From: Vitrella brassicaformis
Lineage: Eukaryota; Sar; Vitrellaceae
Direction of reading: 5' to 3'
Length of the DNA: 64,000 bases
Assembly (NCBI GenBank): GCA_001179505.1
Contig: CDMY01000444.1
Span: 2,382-66,381, forward strand
This document shows, piece after piece, positions 21,188 through 31,141 of this stretch. The notes under the pieces were generated by a model. That model saw nothing but the letters and a program-made list of their open reading frames with translations, was not told where the DNA came from and did no database searches. The first letter of the stretch is position 1; the number at the start of each line of letters is the position of its first letter. Both the position numbers and the translations under genes were made by a program.

Positions 21188-21213
21188 GATATCGCTTCCT
21201 ACATTTTATATCC
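21188..21213 (+). repeat. TACATTTTATAT motif, copy 4
   Basis: GATATCGCTTCCTACATTTT then ATATCC. The + frame reads DIASYILYPEASYISLVLRL. It is duplicated with copy 2 over about 150 bp. Confidence 0.8.
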
Positions 21214-21339
21214 CGAGGCGTCTTATATCTCCCTGGTCTTGCGCCTTATATTATATCTCCGAGGTGATTTCAGTCCTGGTATGCACGACGATGGAGCAGA
21301 TATGAATATGGTGAGACACTGTTTTGTATGCAGGCAGCC

Positions 21340-22455
21340 GGAGACCCTGATCCAAGGTGAAAGCGAGCAGAGTCTTAAACACAAACAGGTATCAACCGTA
21401 CACACCGACCCATCCCGTGTCTGCACTGACTGTGTGTGCTGCTTGTGCAGCGTTCCAGGTCTTTGAACGTAGGCAACCAGCGGTCAGAACCGTCCTTGTT
21501 CATCAGCCAAGTGGGATAGATATGCCTCTCTCCTCACGAATCAGGTGCGTCACCCACTGAAGACCCGCACACCCACTGAAGCTCTCTCGTGATCGTCCTT
21601 CATGTGTGTGTCTGCGTGTCTGCGTGTGTGCGTGCAGGGATTGCTACCAGTCGACGCCAAGCAGCACAAGCTGAGGGACGAGTGCCTCAAGGCTGCGAGT
21701 GAGGCGATGGGGAGGGACGAGGGCATGGGCAAGGGTCACGCCTCGACCCAAACGAATGTCGTCGCTGTTGAGGTGAGCAGGAAGGGAAGGCAGGCCACGG
21801 GAGAACCTCTGTGTCTGTCACCTTCATCGGTTTCTGTGTTTCTGTATTCCTTTCTGTGTGTCTGCAGAGTAGTGAGGCGCAAACAGAGGAGACGCCATCG
21901 CCTCCTGATGCCGTTGACGAGTCGCCTGCTGAGGACGTTGCTGAGGAGCAGCAGACCAAGATCACCACACCCACCAACAAGGTACGCACGAGTGCGTGCG
22001 GTGTCCCTGTGTTGTCTTGCGCAAACCTCCCTCCTTCCCTGTGCGTGTGATGTTCGGTAGATTGCGCCCGTGCCGGTGTTGAGTGCGTGGCCGGCACCCA
22101 CGCCACTCGCCCCGCCATTTGCGCAGATGCTGGCGGTAAGATGCGTGAATGCGCGCAAATTGATGGTGCATGAGTACACGCTGAAGCTGTCTGCGTCACC
22201 TCTTCTCTGTCGTCAGATCAAGCAGTCAATGATAGCGCTCAACATGGCGCAGACTCAGGCCAACTACAACAAGAAGATGCACCAGATTCACATGACGTAT
22301 CTCGCCAAGGTACGCGGACTCGTCCAGAGGGATTAGGCAACAAATCCACCACCAACCACACAGCAGAGAGTGTGTGTGCTGTCCATTCGTTCCATCAGGT
22401 CCGCGCGCTGGGACCGCCCCCCATCACCACCCCACACACACTGCCACACGGTAAG
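21340..22455 (+). CDS. further mosaic exons (acidic and helical)
   Basis: Exon-like stretches: LLPVDAKQHKLRDECLKAAS (about 21640-21772), SSEAQTEETPSPPDAVDESP (about 21868-21980), IAPVPVLSAWPAPTPLAPPF (about 22061-22135), IKQSMIALNMAQTQANYNKK (about 22217-22308) and VRALGPPPITTPHTLPHG (about 22400). Donors and acceptors are good (for example AACAAG/gtacgc, tcgtcag/ATCAAG). No domain was recognised. Confidence 0.35.
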
Positions 22456-22717
22456 AAGCTGCATTGTAGATGGATGGACGCGTTTGCGTGGACGTGCGGT
22501 TGTTGTCGCTGCATGCAGCTGGCATGGTCCCGAAGAAGGTGTGCTGCCGATAGCCTAGCGGGATGGATGCGTACGTACGACGTGAAGAGGGTACCCACGA
22601 GTCGAGTGTGTGTGGCATGGTATGCACAAATTGGGTGAGTGGGGAGGGCGGCCTCCCTCTAATCTCATCCACACGCGTGAAGCCCTCCCATGTGTGTCGT
22701 GGTGTGTGTTCATGCAG

Positions 22718-22830
22718 CGGCAGGCATCGTTCGAGGATGACGGTGGCGAGGACAAGAAGGTGGCCTCCGGCACGGCGGAGGCGCGCCTGCAGGCTGCAAA
22801 CCTTTATGCGAGGGAGGGAGAAACGGTAGG
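22718..22830 (+). CDS. QASF-type exon, copy 3
   Basis: After catgcag the exon reads RQASFEDDGGEDKKVASGTA then EARLQAANLYAREGET before gtagga. It is homologous to the exon at 12.24 kb. The run into the downstream gtaggagcaagcccg intron is shared with 24.86 and 26.28 kb. Confidence 0.45.
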
Positions 22831-22879
22831 AGCAAGCCCGTGACGAAGCTCAAAGCTTACAAACTCGTGTCTCCTCAGA

Positions 22880-22905
22880 CATCGCTGGCTACATTTTATA
22901 TCCTG
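22880..22905 (+). repeat. TACATTTTATAT motif, copy 5
   Basis: ACATCGCTGGCTACATTTTA then TATCC. The + frame reads DIAGYILYPET. The preceding 50 bp match copies 6 and 7. Confidence 0.8.
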
Positions 22906-23111
22906 AGACGAATTTACTGTTGATGCTGACGCTTCACCGCCTGGGCGGTGGCCGAGGACCATCCAGGTCGACCGCAGGGTTATACAAGCTCATTTGGTGT
23001 TGTTTTTCTCCCGGTTTCTTTCTTTTCTTTTGCACCACCTGGTGGTGCATCAACGATCCTCAACTGCCTTGTTAGCCTCCCTCCCCGATTCCATCGTTTC
23101 TGGGTCGTGTG

Positions 23112-23340
23112 AAGGCCATTGAAGTCACCTGGATCACCACACTGACTACCAGACAGGTGAGGAGCACCCCACACAGCACCAGTAGGCCAGAAGTGACGGG
23201 CCGCAGCCAGGAGGGCGCGCAACTCATAACACGGGGGCAGAGAGGCCGGTGTGTCGACTGAGGGTGAGAGAGGGCGTGGTGGTGGCGTGTGAAGTCTGGC
23301 GTGGAGGACGGAGAGCCAGGCTGACGTGCTGGGAGGGAGG
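23112..23340 (-). repeat. dispersed repeat R1, copy 3
   Basis: The longest R1 copy. It matches copy 1 from CAGGTGAGGAGCACCCCACA through GACGTGCTGGGAGGGAGGGG, and copy 2 upstream. The minus strand reads SWLRPVTSGL, then a hydrophobic run LLTCLVVSVVIQ. Confidence 0.65.
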
Positions 23341-23636
23341 GGAGGGACCTCAGGCGGTAGATCAGCCAGACGACGCACGGGCCATGTCTCAACAGGTTCT
23401 GCTCCTCTGTGGTGTCCTGGTGTCATGCAGGAGTCTGGTGCGTGTGCTCGGGAGTTCCGACTCACCACACACGTGACGTGGGAGAAGAGGTACGTGCAGA
23501 CGAGCGTGGGGTGTGGCGAGAGGGGTGGTGGTTGGACCAGTGTGTGGTATGTGGTGTGTGTGGTGTGCAGGTCTGTGGTCTCGTGCGCGCGTCGTCTCAA
23601 CAACACCGGACGGACAGCCTCACACACACACACAGT

Positions 23637-24608
23637 ACGTCCACTTGCTCAAGGCTGACACTGACACGACACATCTGCACATCCGCTTCTTGTGGCGTGC
23701 TGTGCATGCCTTACCACCCATGCAGTCAGGTTGCTGTGCCACTGTGTGTGTCCGGGCGATCGCGGGAGCATGGTCGCTGTCGGAGTGCGCCAAGGAGTGC
23801 AAGGAGGTACTCAAGTTCGTGTCGGACGCGCTCGAGGCGGCTCGGGAGGCAGTGAAGAACACCCGTGCTGCAATCAATGGTGAGGGGCTGGAGGGATCGG
23901 ACGATGGCCACCCACACAGGACTCCGGGTAGCTTCACCACACACACACACACGAGGTACGTGCATGTGGGAGGCAGAGAGGGAGAGAGGGAGGGAGGGGC
24001 TTCAGTGCGGGTCAGTCATATGTTCTTGCTGTCTGTGGTGTGGTGCGGTGTGTTGGTCTTGTTCAGATTGGTGCCATGTATGAGCGACACTTCAGCCTTG
24101 AGGGGCACGTGTTGACGTCTGCCGCGCCGGCGGCCCACTCCCCCTCGCGCGGCTCCTTCCTCTTCACCGCCTCGGCAGTCACCGAGGGCCACCCGACAAA
24201 ATGTGCGACTGCGTTTCCGACGCCGTGCTCGATGCCTGCCTGAAGCAAGACCGCTACGCCCTCACGTCAGTCAACACCGTGTGCACTCCCAACGGTGAGC
24301 AGCGCTACACACGATACGCCTACCTACCGACCTACCTACCTACCCACTTTGTGGTGCGTTGTGGTGTGTTGTGTTGTGTGTGTTGCAGGGTTGGTCATGT
24401 CTTGGGGAACCGTCATGAAGCGCTTCCAGTACCCGCCAGAGCCGGATGTGCACGTGGGCTACGCCGAGGTGATGCGCCAGACGCTGAGGGAGATCGGGTA
24501 CGACAGCGGCGCAAAGGGCCTCGACTACACGTGCGTGAGGATTGTGGCCGACATTAAGCACAACGTCGATTACGTCGGGGATGTGGAGTTCAGCGGCAAC
24601 AGGAAGTG
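23637..24608 (+). pseudogene. S-adenosylmethionine synthetase N-terminal domain, copy 2 (frameshifted)
   Basis: Segment 23637-24240 is a duplicate of 10481-10990 with intron sequence. It carries an extra exon-like piece at 23.76-23.88 kb (LSECAKECKEVLKFVSDALE). The exon from 24067 reads [20 protein letters not shown] and then SRGSFLFTASAVTEGHP. One C is missing (CCACCCGAC instead of CCACCCCGAC), and the domain continues in another frame as MCDCVSDAVLDACLKQD. After an intron, 24388-24608 reads GLVMSWGTVMKRFQYPPEPD, then REIGYDSGAKGLDYTCVRIV, and stops at TGA 24607-24609. It matches MAT in family order over the first two blocks only. The third and fourth blocks lie at 25.8-26.26 kb. Confidence 0.7.
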
Positions 24609-24773
24609 AGACCGGCTCATGAGTGACACACGACACAAGAAAGCGGTGGAAGCGATGTTGACGGCAGCGCTCTTTGTCTTGAGGCCGTGCGTTTCGTCGT
24701 TTGCTAAGATCCTCACCAGAAGACTCACCAGCAGAGATGCACGTGTCTTGTTCCATTGTTGGTCGTGCTGCAG

Positions 24774-24860
24774 GGACGGTGATAGTGGAATTCGGAGAAT
24801 CATCAAATCATCGACTACGGGAACAGCGGACAAGAAGTTGACAAAGAAGGAGGAACGGTA
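24774..24860 (+). pseudogene. partial MAT second-block exon
   Basis: After ctgcag the sequence reads GTVIVEFGE in one frame and then IDYGNSGQEVDKEGG in another. Together these resemble GTIMVFGK...PIDYDNE of the exon at 14.89 kb. A frameshift separates them. The tail GCGGACAAGAAGTTGACAA is repeated at about 26252. Confidence 0.4.
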
Positions 24861-25085
24861 GGAACAAGCCCATCACGAAGTTCAGAGCTTACAGACACGT
24901 GTCTCCTTCAGACATCGCTGCCTATGTTTTATATCCGGAGGCCGTGTTTCTTATTGCGGCGGACCAAGGTAGGATGATTCATCGAAATGCAAGTGTGCTG
25001 GTGTGTGCAGGGACCGTGGCGACGTGAGGCGCCCCGAGGTGGGACGGCTGAGGCCCGGAAGGCAGATGAGGACGAGGAGGTGGGA
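24855..25085 (+). repeat. 230-bp duplicated segment, copy 1
   Basis: Nearly identical to 26281-26495, from GGAACAAGCCCATCACGAAG through GGCTGAGGCCCGGAAGGCAG. It includes one motif copy and an intron (gtaggatgattcatcg...gtgtgcag). The differences are scattered single bases and a small indel. Confidence 0.85.
24912..24937 (+). repeat. TACATTTTATAT motif, copy 6 (variant TATGTTTTATAT)
   Basis: ACATCGCTGCCTATGTTTTA then TATCCG. The + frame reads DIAAYVLYPEAVFL and runs to a gtagga donor after GCGGACCAAG. Confidence 0.8.
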
Positions 25086-25270
25086 AGGAGAGAGGGAGTG
25101 AGGGAGTGAGGGAGCGATGTCGACGGCAGTGCTCTTTGTCTTGTGGATGTCATGTGGCTAATGTAGGGCCACCCTGTTGATGACACTCAACACCACACTC
25201 ACAGGTAACCAATTGACCATCCGTGAAGGAGCAGACGGGTACTTCTGGCTGCTGCTTTCTGTCTGTGCAG

Positions 25271-25590
25271 AGTACCGCAAGCGCTACCTGGATATCGTCG
25301 ACAACATTCGCACCAACGAGCTGCAAATCGCGCTGGGTACAATAAAGAGACAGCGACTCTTCTACTGTACATAACGCATTGCGTCTTGTCTGATGCTTTC
25401 CGCACACAGACGAGCGGCAGAGACGTAGACGCCAGTTGGAGAGCGGTACGCATGACAACCCAATAACACGCCCTCACTGGTGTGTGCCGATGGATGGTGT
25501 TTTCGTTCGTGTCTTGTCTTCGATTTAGATGTGACTGCTGCGTTGAAGGCCGAGAGGAAGGCTAAGTTCGATGATGAGGCTGGTATGCAG
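25271..25590 (+). CDS. basic coiled-coil exons, second copy
   Basis: Exon 25271-25336 reads EYRKRYLDIVDNIRTNELQI. The next two (about 25412-25446 DERQRRRRQLESG, and about 25531-25582 DVTAALKAERKAKFDDEAG) match the exons at 14145 and 14298. Intron phase 1 is preserved. It supports duplication of the coiled-coil plus MAT block as one unit. Confidence 0.45.
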
Positions 25591-25789
25591 CCCTTTTTTC
25601 TGTTTTTTTGCACCCATCGGGTGCATTCGAGCACATCAACGTTCCCAGCGTTCATCTCGAGGGCTTTCTAGTGCGCTTTTCCGGCAAGGATTTCCGGTCT
25701 GAACTCGAGCACGCACCTCTGCACTCGGAATCAGGAGCCAGACCTCGACCTTCTCGCGACACAAATACTACACGATCTGGGCACTCAGC

Positions 25790-25959
25790 TGAAGATTGAC
25801 GCCGACCACATCACCGTCAAGAAGGCCTCCCACACGTCAAGAAGGCATTTGACGACACCCCGGAGCTGATGCCTTTGGCTCAGTCGCTGGCTGACAAGTT
25901 GGGCAAGCGGCTCACTGACGTCAGGAACGACAGTCAGTGACACCACACACACAAACACA

Positions 25960-25996
<37 letters not shown>

Positions 25997-26265
25997 GCAG
26001 AGAGATAGAGAGATAGACTGACACTGACAAGACGTACAAACAGGTGCCTGCCTGCCTGCCTGCCTGCTGCTGTGCTCACCTGCCTGGTGTGTGTGTGTGT
26101 GTGTGTGTGTCCGCCTGTAGGCACTCTGGCTTATCTGCACCCCGCAGGCAAGGCGACGGTGACGGTTGAGTACGACCAGGCGGAGGGCGCGACTGCACGC
26201 GGTACGCCCCGGTCGTACAAGGAAGACATCCTCAAGACACTCAGGGAAGAGCGGACAAGAAGTTG
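25790..26265 (+). CDS. MAT third and fourth blocks, copy 2
   Basis: Exon about 25842-25932 reads FDDTPELMPLAQSLADKLGK then RLTDVRND. Exon 26121 onward reads GTLAYLHPAGKATVTVEYD and on to TPRSYKEDILKTLREERTRS, then TGA. These match MAT 'ELMPL...LA..L..KL..VR..GTL.YL.P.GK.QVTVEY' better than the 15.2 kb copy does. The start of the first exon is unclear because the upstream frame (25.74-25.80 kb) stops. Confidence 0.6.
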
Positions 26266-26334
26266 ACAAGGAGGGAGAAAGAGTAGGAACAAGCCCATCA
26301 CGAAGTTCAGAGCTTACAGACGCGTGTCTCCTTC

Positions 26335-26360
26335 AGACATCGCTGCCTATGTTTTATATC
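26335..26360 (+). repeat. TACATTTTATAT motif, copy 7 (variant TATGTTTTATAT)
   Basis: Same sequence as copy 6 within the duplicated 230-bp segment. The + frame reads DIAAYVLYPEAVSLTATDQ before gtagga. Confidence 0.8.
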
Positions 26361-26587
26361 CGGAGGCCGTGTCTCTCACTGCGACGGACCAAGGTAGGAC
26401 GATTCATCGAAATGCCAGTGTGTTGGTGTGTGCAGGGACCGTGGCGACGGTGGGACGGCTGAGGCCCGGAAGGCAGATAAGGACGAGGAGGTGGGAGAGA
26501 GGGAGGGATTCAGGGAGGGAGGGAGCGACAGACAGGTGACAGATCTCTGCTGTGTGTGGTGTGTGTGTTGAGCTGTCTGTGTTGCAC

Positions 26588-26724
26588 AAGCCGAGCTGTT
26601 GGAGGTGCCGCAGGACAAGGAGGTCGCCATCTCGACTGTCCGTGGCTTTCTGGGGACCATCCCGAAGTTCTCAATCGAGACGACTGTCCCGACGACGGGC
26701 GAGCACCGTTATCTCTTGTCTTAG
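26588..26724 (+). CDS. exon ending the mosaic, unassigned
   Basis: Reads AELLEVPQDKEVAISTVRGF then LGTIPKFSIETTVPTTGEHR and YLLS, stopping at TAG. It is open, hydrophobic/charged balanced, and not simple sequence. No family was recognised. It may be the last coding exon of the mosaic. Confidence 0.35.
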
Positions 26725-26774
26725 CGCATCGATGATTCTGCCTGTCTGCATTTGTGCAGGCAGCCGAGGCCGCC

Positions 26775-26799
26775 AAATTGCTGCCTACTTTTTATATCC
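26775..26799 (+). repeat. TACATTTTATAT motif, copy 8 (variant TACTTTTTATAT)
   Basis: AAATTGCTGCCTACTTTTTA then TATCC. The + frame reads IAAYFLYPWVSSFS. Followed by GGTCTCTTCTTTC as in copy 3. Confidence 0.75.
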
Positions 26800-26949
26800 C
26801 TGGGTCTCTTCTTTCAGCGAGTATCACAGGGCGTCCCCAGCTCACCACCACAACCACCACCAACACGCCACGCGCAGACGCGTAAAGGAAAAGCACTGGA
26901 CCACCTGCTCATGTCTTGAATGCAGTACATGTACCCTCAGAGGTGAGGT

Positions 26950-28020
26950 GCCCATGGCCACAACAAACAGAGGTCAGTGACAGAGATATGGGCATACGTA
27001 GGCACGGAACCAGAAATGGTCGGTGCGGCCACCCCCTCCCACCCCTGCAGCCCCTCGTGTACCCCTGCTGCCAACCCTCGCCCAGCCAGCGACGCGAAAG
27101 AAGGCCTGCTGCACGTGACGTCCGGTGCGCGGCAAAAGCTCTCCGGTGCGCAAGGCAAGTGCATCCATTCATTTGCGTGCCTTTGGAGGGGCGGAATTGA
27201 GTGAGTTCAGATTTGGCTGATAGGGATGGAATGGGGAGAAGAAAAGGTATCTGCTGCATGTGTGGCGGGCTGGCTGGGCTGCGCTGCGCTGCGCTGCACT
27301 GCGCTGCGCTGCTATCTCGATTGGCAGAAACACGGGCGTTCACGCAAACGGTCATCGTGTGCGTATGCAGCGTTGCATTGGTTATGTCGACTGGCTCTAT
27401 GGGGCGCATTGGCTGGTCGATTGGGTGGATAAGTGGATAGTATAGATTAGATTTGGCTTGTGAGATGAACCGCACACAGACAAACGACGGGACATCTTTT
27501 TCCCATGGATGGACACGAGTCCGTTTGTGGTTGGGTTGCTGCGGTCGTATGCTTTCTGGCTGGATGGGTCGATAGCCACGGGCGTGGCGAGTGTCTCACT
27601 CGCCGGTTTCTCTCTGTCTGTCAGTCTGCCGGCCCCTCCCTCCCTCCCTGCTTCCCCCCCTCCTTGTGACACGTGTGCGGATGTGTGCATGCATGGTGTG
27701 GGGACGCGTTTGCTGGCTGTTTTTCTCGGCGTACATTTGTGGCGAGAAAGTCGTCCAAAGGACAGATTTGTCTGCGTCGGCCTGCCTGCCTGACTGGTCG
27801 AAATGTTTGTGTGTGCCGTTCGGTTTGGCTGAATGCCCGTGTTTCTTTCTGTCTGCACAACGATGTGGAACAGTCAGCGAATGAGGAAGTCACCACAGTC
27901 TCATACACACCCAGAGAGCCGGCAACCGTCGGTGCACATAGCAGACCGCCGCCCACATGGAGGCACCCGTGCCCCATACCCCCATACCCCTCCTTCCCCA
28001 TATCGACAGACAGCTACTGA
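26950..28020. other. spacer without a recognised gene
   Basis: Contains a TGCGC pentamer run (about 27280-27315, within GGCTGCGCTGCGCTGCGCTG) and TGG/CTG-rich stretches. Open frames here have simple-sequence composition. I see nothing that supports a gene. Confidence 0.5.
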
Positions 28021-28024
28021 ACAT

Positions 28025-29061
28025 CTACTCATTGTTGAGCCATGTTGCCCCACATCTGTGGTATGGGTTCACAGCCCAACGTCTGTGGTAGGGGTTATAA
28101 TCTGTGGTTCCCTTGACTGCCTGGGCGATACACTGGACCACCCGCATGGTGATGTCGATGGGCAGCCTCTTGAGCAGCGGCGACCAGGTCTCCCAATTGC
28201 CCTCCACCACCTCCCTCGCCACCGACTCCACCATCTTCTGCTTGGGGAAGTCCTGGCTCTCCAGCACTCCCGGATTGAGGTCCAGGATGAACACGGCCAT
28301 GGCAATGGTCCACTCCCCGGCGCACGAGTAGAGCGCCTCCAGGATGGCCGCCACGTGCGCCTCCATCTGGAAGTACTGACACATGGCCAGCAGGGACAGC
28401 AGGCCGCTGTAGACCGTGGTGCCGGCCGCCTTGTGCTTCTTCTGCGGAGGGCCCTCCGATGCCGCGGCCGCTCCCTGCGCGGCACCCCCTGACTGTGTGT
28501 CGTCGCTGGGCACGTGGAGGGCATACGGTAGGCGCTGACACCACCACACACAGACGGGAGGGGAGAGGGGGGTGCTGCACGTGTAATCGATCACTCTGAT
28601 CTGCATCTACATGCCATCATGCCAGCTACTTGCGCCTTGAGCACCTGACGTGAATGAATGGAAAAAGCAAACGACGCACGTGTGCATCAGCGAGAATAGA
28701 CGACAGCAGCTGGCGCCTGCTGCTTGCTTCTCACCTCTGGATTCCCCACTTCTCCCGATTCGAGCAGCCAGCCCATGTGTCTGAAGGTCTCGGGCTGGAT
28801 GGCGGGCACCTCGACGGACTGTGTGGAGCTCTCGGCAAATCCATGGCCGTCCAGCGCGGCAGCGAAGTAAGGCGAATACTTGACCAGAAGATCCTGCACA
28901 CGTACACCAACCAAAGGCACGCACATCACTGACAGATGCACTGCGCCCCTCCCTGTGCCGTCCATCCCCCTTTCCTCCCTCCTCACCTTTTTCTGATCAA
29001 AGGTCTTCTTGACATCGCCCGACCCGACGACTATCTTCACCAGCGACGCCTCACCCATCAT
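28025..29061 (-). CDS. BTB/POZ domain protein
   Basis: Starts at ATG 29061-29059 ([19 protein letters not shown]) and ends at TAG 28027-28025. The second exon carries the BTB core, DLLVKYSPYFAAALDGHGFA then VEVPAIQPETFRHMGWLLES. It matches the family pattern in which residues before 'S.yF...l' form the dimer interface. A 15-nt microexon (28630-28644, VLKAQ) joins it to the last exon: a disordered QSGGAAQGAAAASEG segment, then a helical half (YSGLLSLLAMCQYFQMEAHV, WTIAMAVFILDL) that could be a BACK-like region. BTB proteins often serve as cullin-3 adaptors; whether this one does is not visible. The C-terminal NPYHRRWAVNPYHR is a short internal repeat. Confidence 0.7.
28630..28644 (-). other. 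15-nt microexon of the BTB gene
   Basis: On the minus strand cgtcag precedes GTGCTCAAGGCGCAA and gtagctgg follows. Both neighbours end and start in phase 0, so the five residues VLKAQ keep the frame. Confidence 0.5.
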
Positions 29062-30877
29062 GGGCAACGCTCACCAAGAGGCGCTCTCCACCGCTATTTC
29101 TCAATCGAACTCTCTACTTTCTCATCTGCTGCAGTCCTGCAGCGCTACAGAAGGGCCCTCATGGGCTGGAAAGGGCTCTTCCGCACCGCTGCGATCCACA
29201 TTTGCGAGCTTGAATCACGAAGGGAGATGCATTCGCTTCTTTCCAGCATGATGATTCAGACAAGCAATCCCAGTCGCAGCAGCTGACAAGATCCAGCCAA
29301 AACAGTTCGTGTCAGTCGGCTTCAAAGTTGCTCGGGAGATGAGATGAATGCGCACAGATCAGCAGGAGATAGTGACTGAGTTGAGGCTTGATTCGCCTCT
29401 CTTTCAGGCCCAGACAAGCGACGCGATGAATTGGCTGCTTCAGACCGAGCCGGGCGCCGTGTGCCGCGTCTGCCACTCATGTGATGCCACTGTTGAGAGC
29501 GGCATACTCATTGCTCCGTGCGGCTGCAAGGGCACTCTCAGATGGGTGCATACGAGCTGCCTGGGAAACTGGAGAAAGCCCGCTGGTGGAACAGGTGGGC
29601 GTCTAAAGATGGACCTGCAAGTGGACATTTCAACTCGCATGGCTGGTCTTGTTGTGTGTGCAGCCAGGTTGAAGCCGACGTGTGACGTCTGTCTGAAGTA
29701 CTAAGCTACAGAAGGAGAAGGGCTGGATATCTGATGTGCATTGCCTTGTGTCTGTCGGTTCAGGGATTATGACGCCGGGCCGCGTGGTCCGTTCTGTCTG
29801 CCGGTCGGCCTCATCCCAGACGCCCTCTTCGCTCTCGCGTACAGTCTGCTGGCCTGTCTGCCGCCGCTGCTGGCAATCATGCACAGCTGCGACAGAAGCA
29901 ACATACTGACCCGGGCGCTCCGGCTCTACCGCATGATCCCCCTGGTCATCGTGGTCGGTCTGACTGTTTCCGCCTTTGATTGGCTGGCGGGGCGACAACA
30001 TGCGGACGGCTCTTCGCTGAGATGTGGTCTGCGGATGGCTATCGGGCTGATTGTGACGGCTGCTGGGGCGCTGCGTATGATGGGCAGTGACATCTGGACA
30101 TTTGAAGCGGGGGGATTCCGGTCATGCGACAATGGGGCGCGTTCCTTCCGCAGAGCGCTGGGAGATTGTTTTGTGTTACTCATGGTGTCGCTCGCCTTGC
30201 TGCCTTATAGTCTTTTGAAAGGGGACAAGGTGCACCAGGCCACACGAGAGGCGCTGTTGCGGTTTCGGCAACGACATGCTATTGATTCTGATGGACTCTT
30301 TATGGGCATGGTGTCGCTTTACATGCGAGAGGGGTCCTACTATCTCATGATCGCGGTGTGGTCGCTGACCCCTCTGGTGATTTGCGCCAGGTTGTGGAGC
30401 CGAAACAGCCTGCCATTCATCCCACTCTACTTGATTGTCGCGCTGCTGGGCGCCATCTCTGTGTGGAAGCGGCGGGCGATTGACCAGCTGATGGAGGAGG
30501 GTGGACTGTATTCATCTTCTTTGGCTTTCTGTATCGTTGGCGTGGTCTTAAGCGTCATCCTTCGTATGGCGTCGTTTGCCATGCGCCGGTCCTGGTGGAT
30601 GTTTGAGGCACTGGGGGAGTATGATCTGCTTGGCTTCCTAGTGGTGGGGCTCCCCATTGCAACAATCATCGGCTGCAGCATTTCCGGGCCCCTTGAAAGG
30701 TGGGATCTGCTGCAGCGAGTGCGTCTGGTACTGCCCCTGCCTTGTCTTGCCCTCTGTGTGTGTGTGTGTGTGTGTGTGTATGTGATGTGTGCAGCCTGCG
30801 AGCCGCCGTCGTGCGATTGTCCGACGACCATCTGCGTGCGGGCGGATAGGATTATCGTACAATCGATTCGTATTTGA
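29060..30877 (+). CDS. RING-CH (MARCH-type) membrane E3 ubiquitin ligase, copy 1
   Basis: Exon 29408-29594 encodes the RING-CH finger: [34 protein letters not shown]. It is completed by TCDVCLK after the intron (C4HC3 ligands in order). A +1 phase intron then leads to [20 protein letters not shown] and several membrane segments ([98 protein letters not shown]). Such ligases ubiquitinate membrane proteins. The 5' exon ([20 protein letters not shown], about 29130-29230) is shared with copy 2 but runs into TGA at 29284. Copy 2 reads on through [14 protein letters not shown], so the 5' part of copy 1 looks damaged. Confidence 0.65.
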
Positions 30878-31141
30878 CCTCGTGTTGCGTGCATCGTGTG
30901 GCTGCCTGGCTGTTCGGCCGTATGGGAATCGAAAGTGTGGTGGGAGAGGAGCGTCCTAGCATTTTCGGCCGGGAACATATGACTCGGGTTGGGCTCCCTT
31001 GGCTGTGGTGGTGATACCAGTTGGCTGGTACTGATGGCAGGTGAGATCTCTAATCGGGGGGTCCGGAAGCTGGAAAAGATAGACAGGTGCGTGTGTTTGT
31101 GTGCATGTCTGTCTGTCTGTGTGCGTGTGTTTGGGATTATG

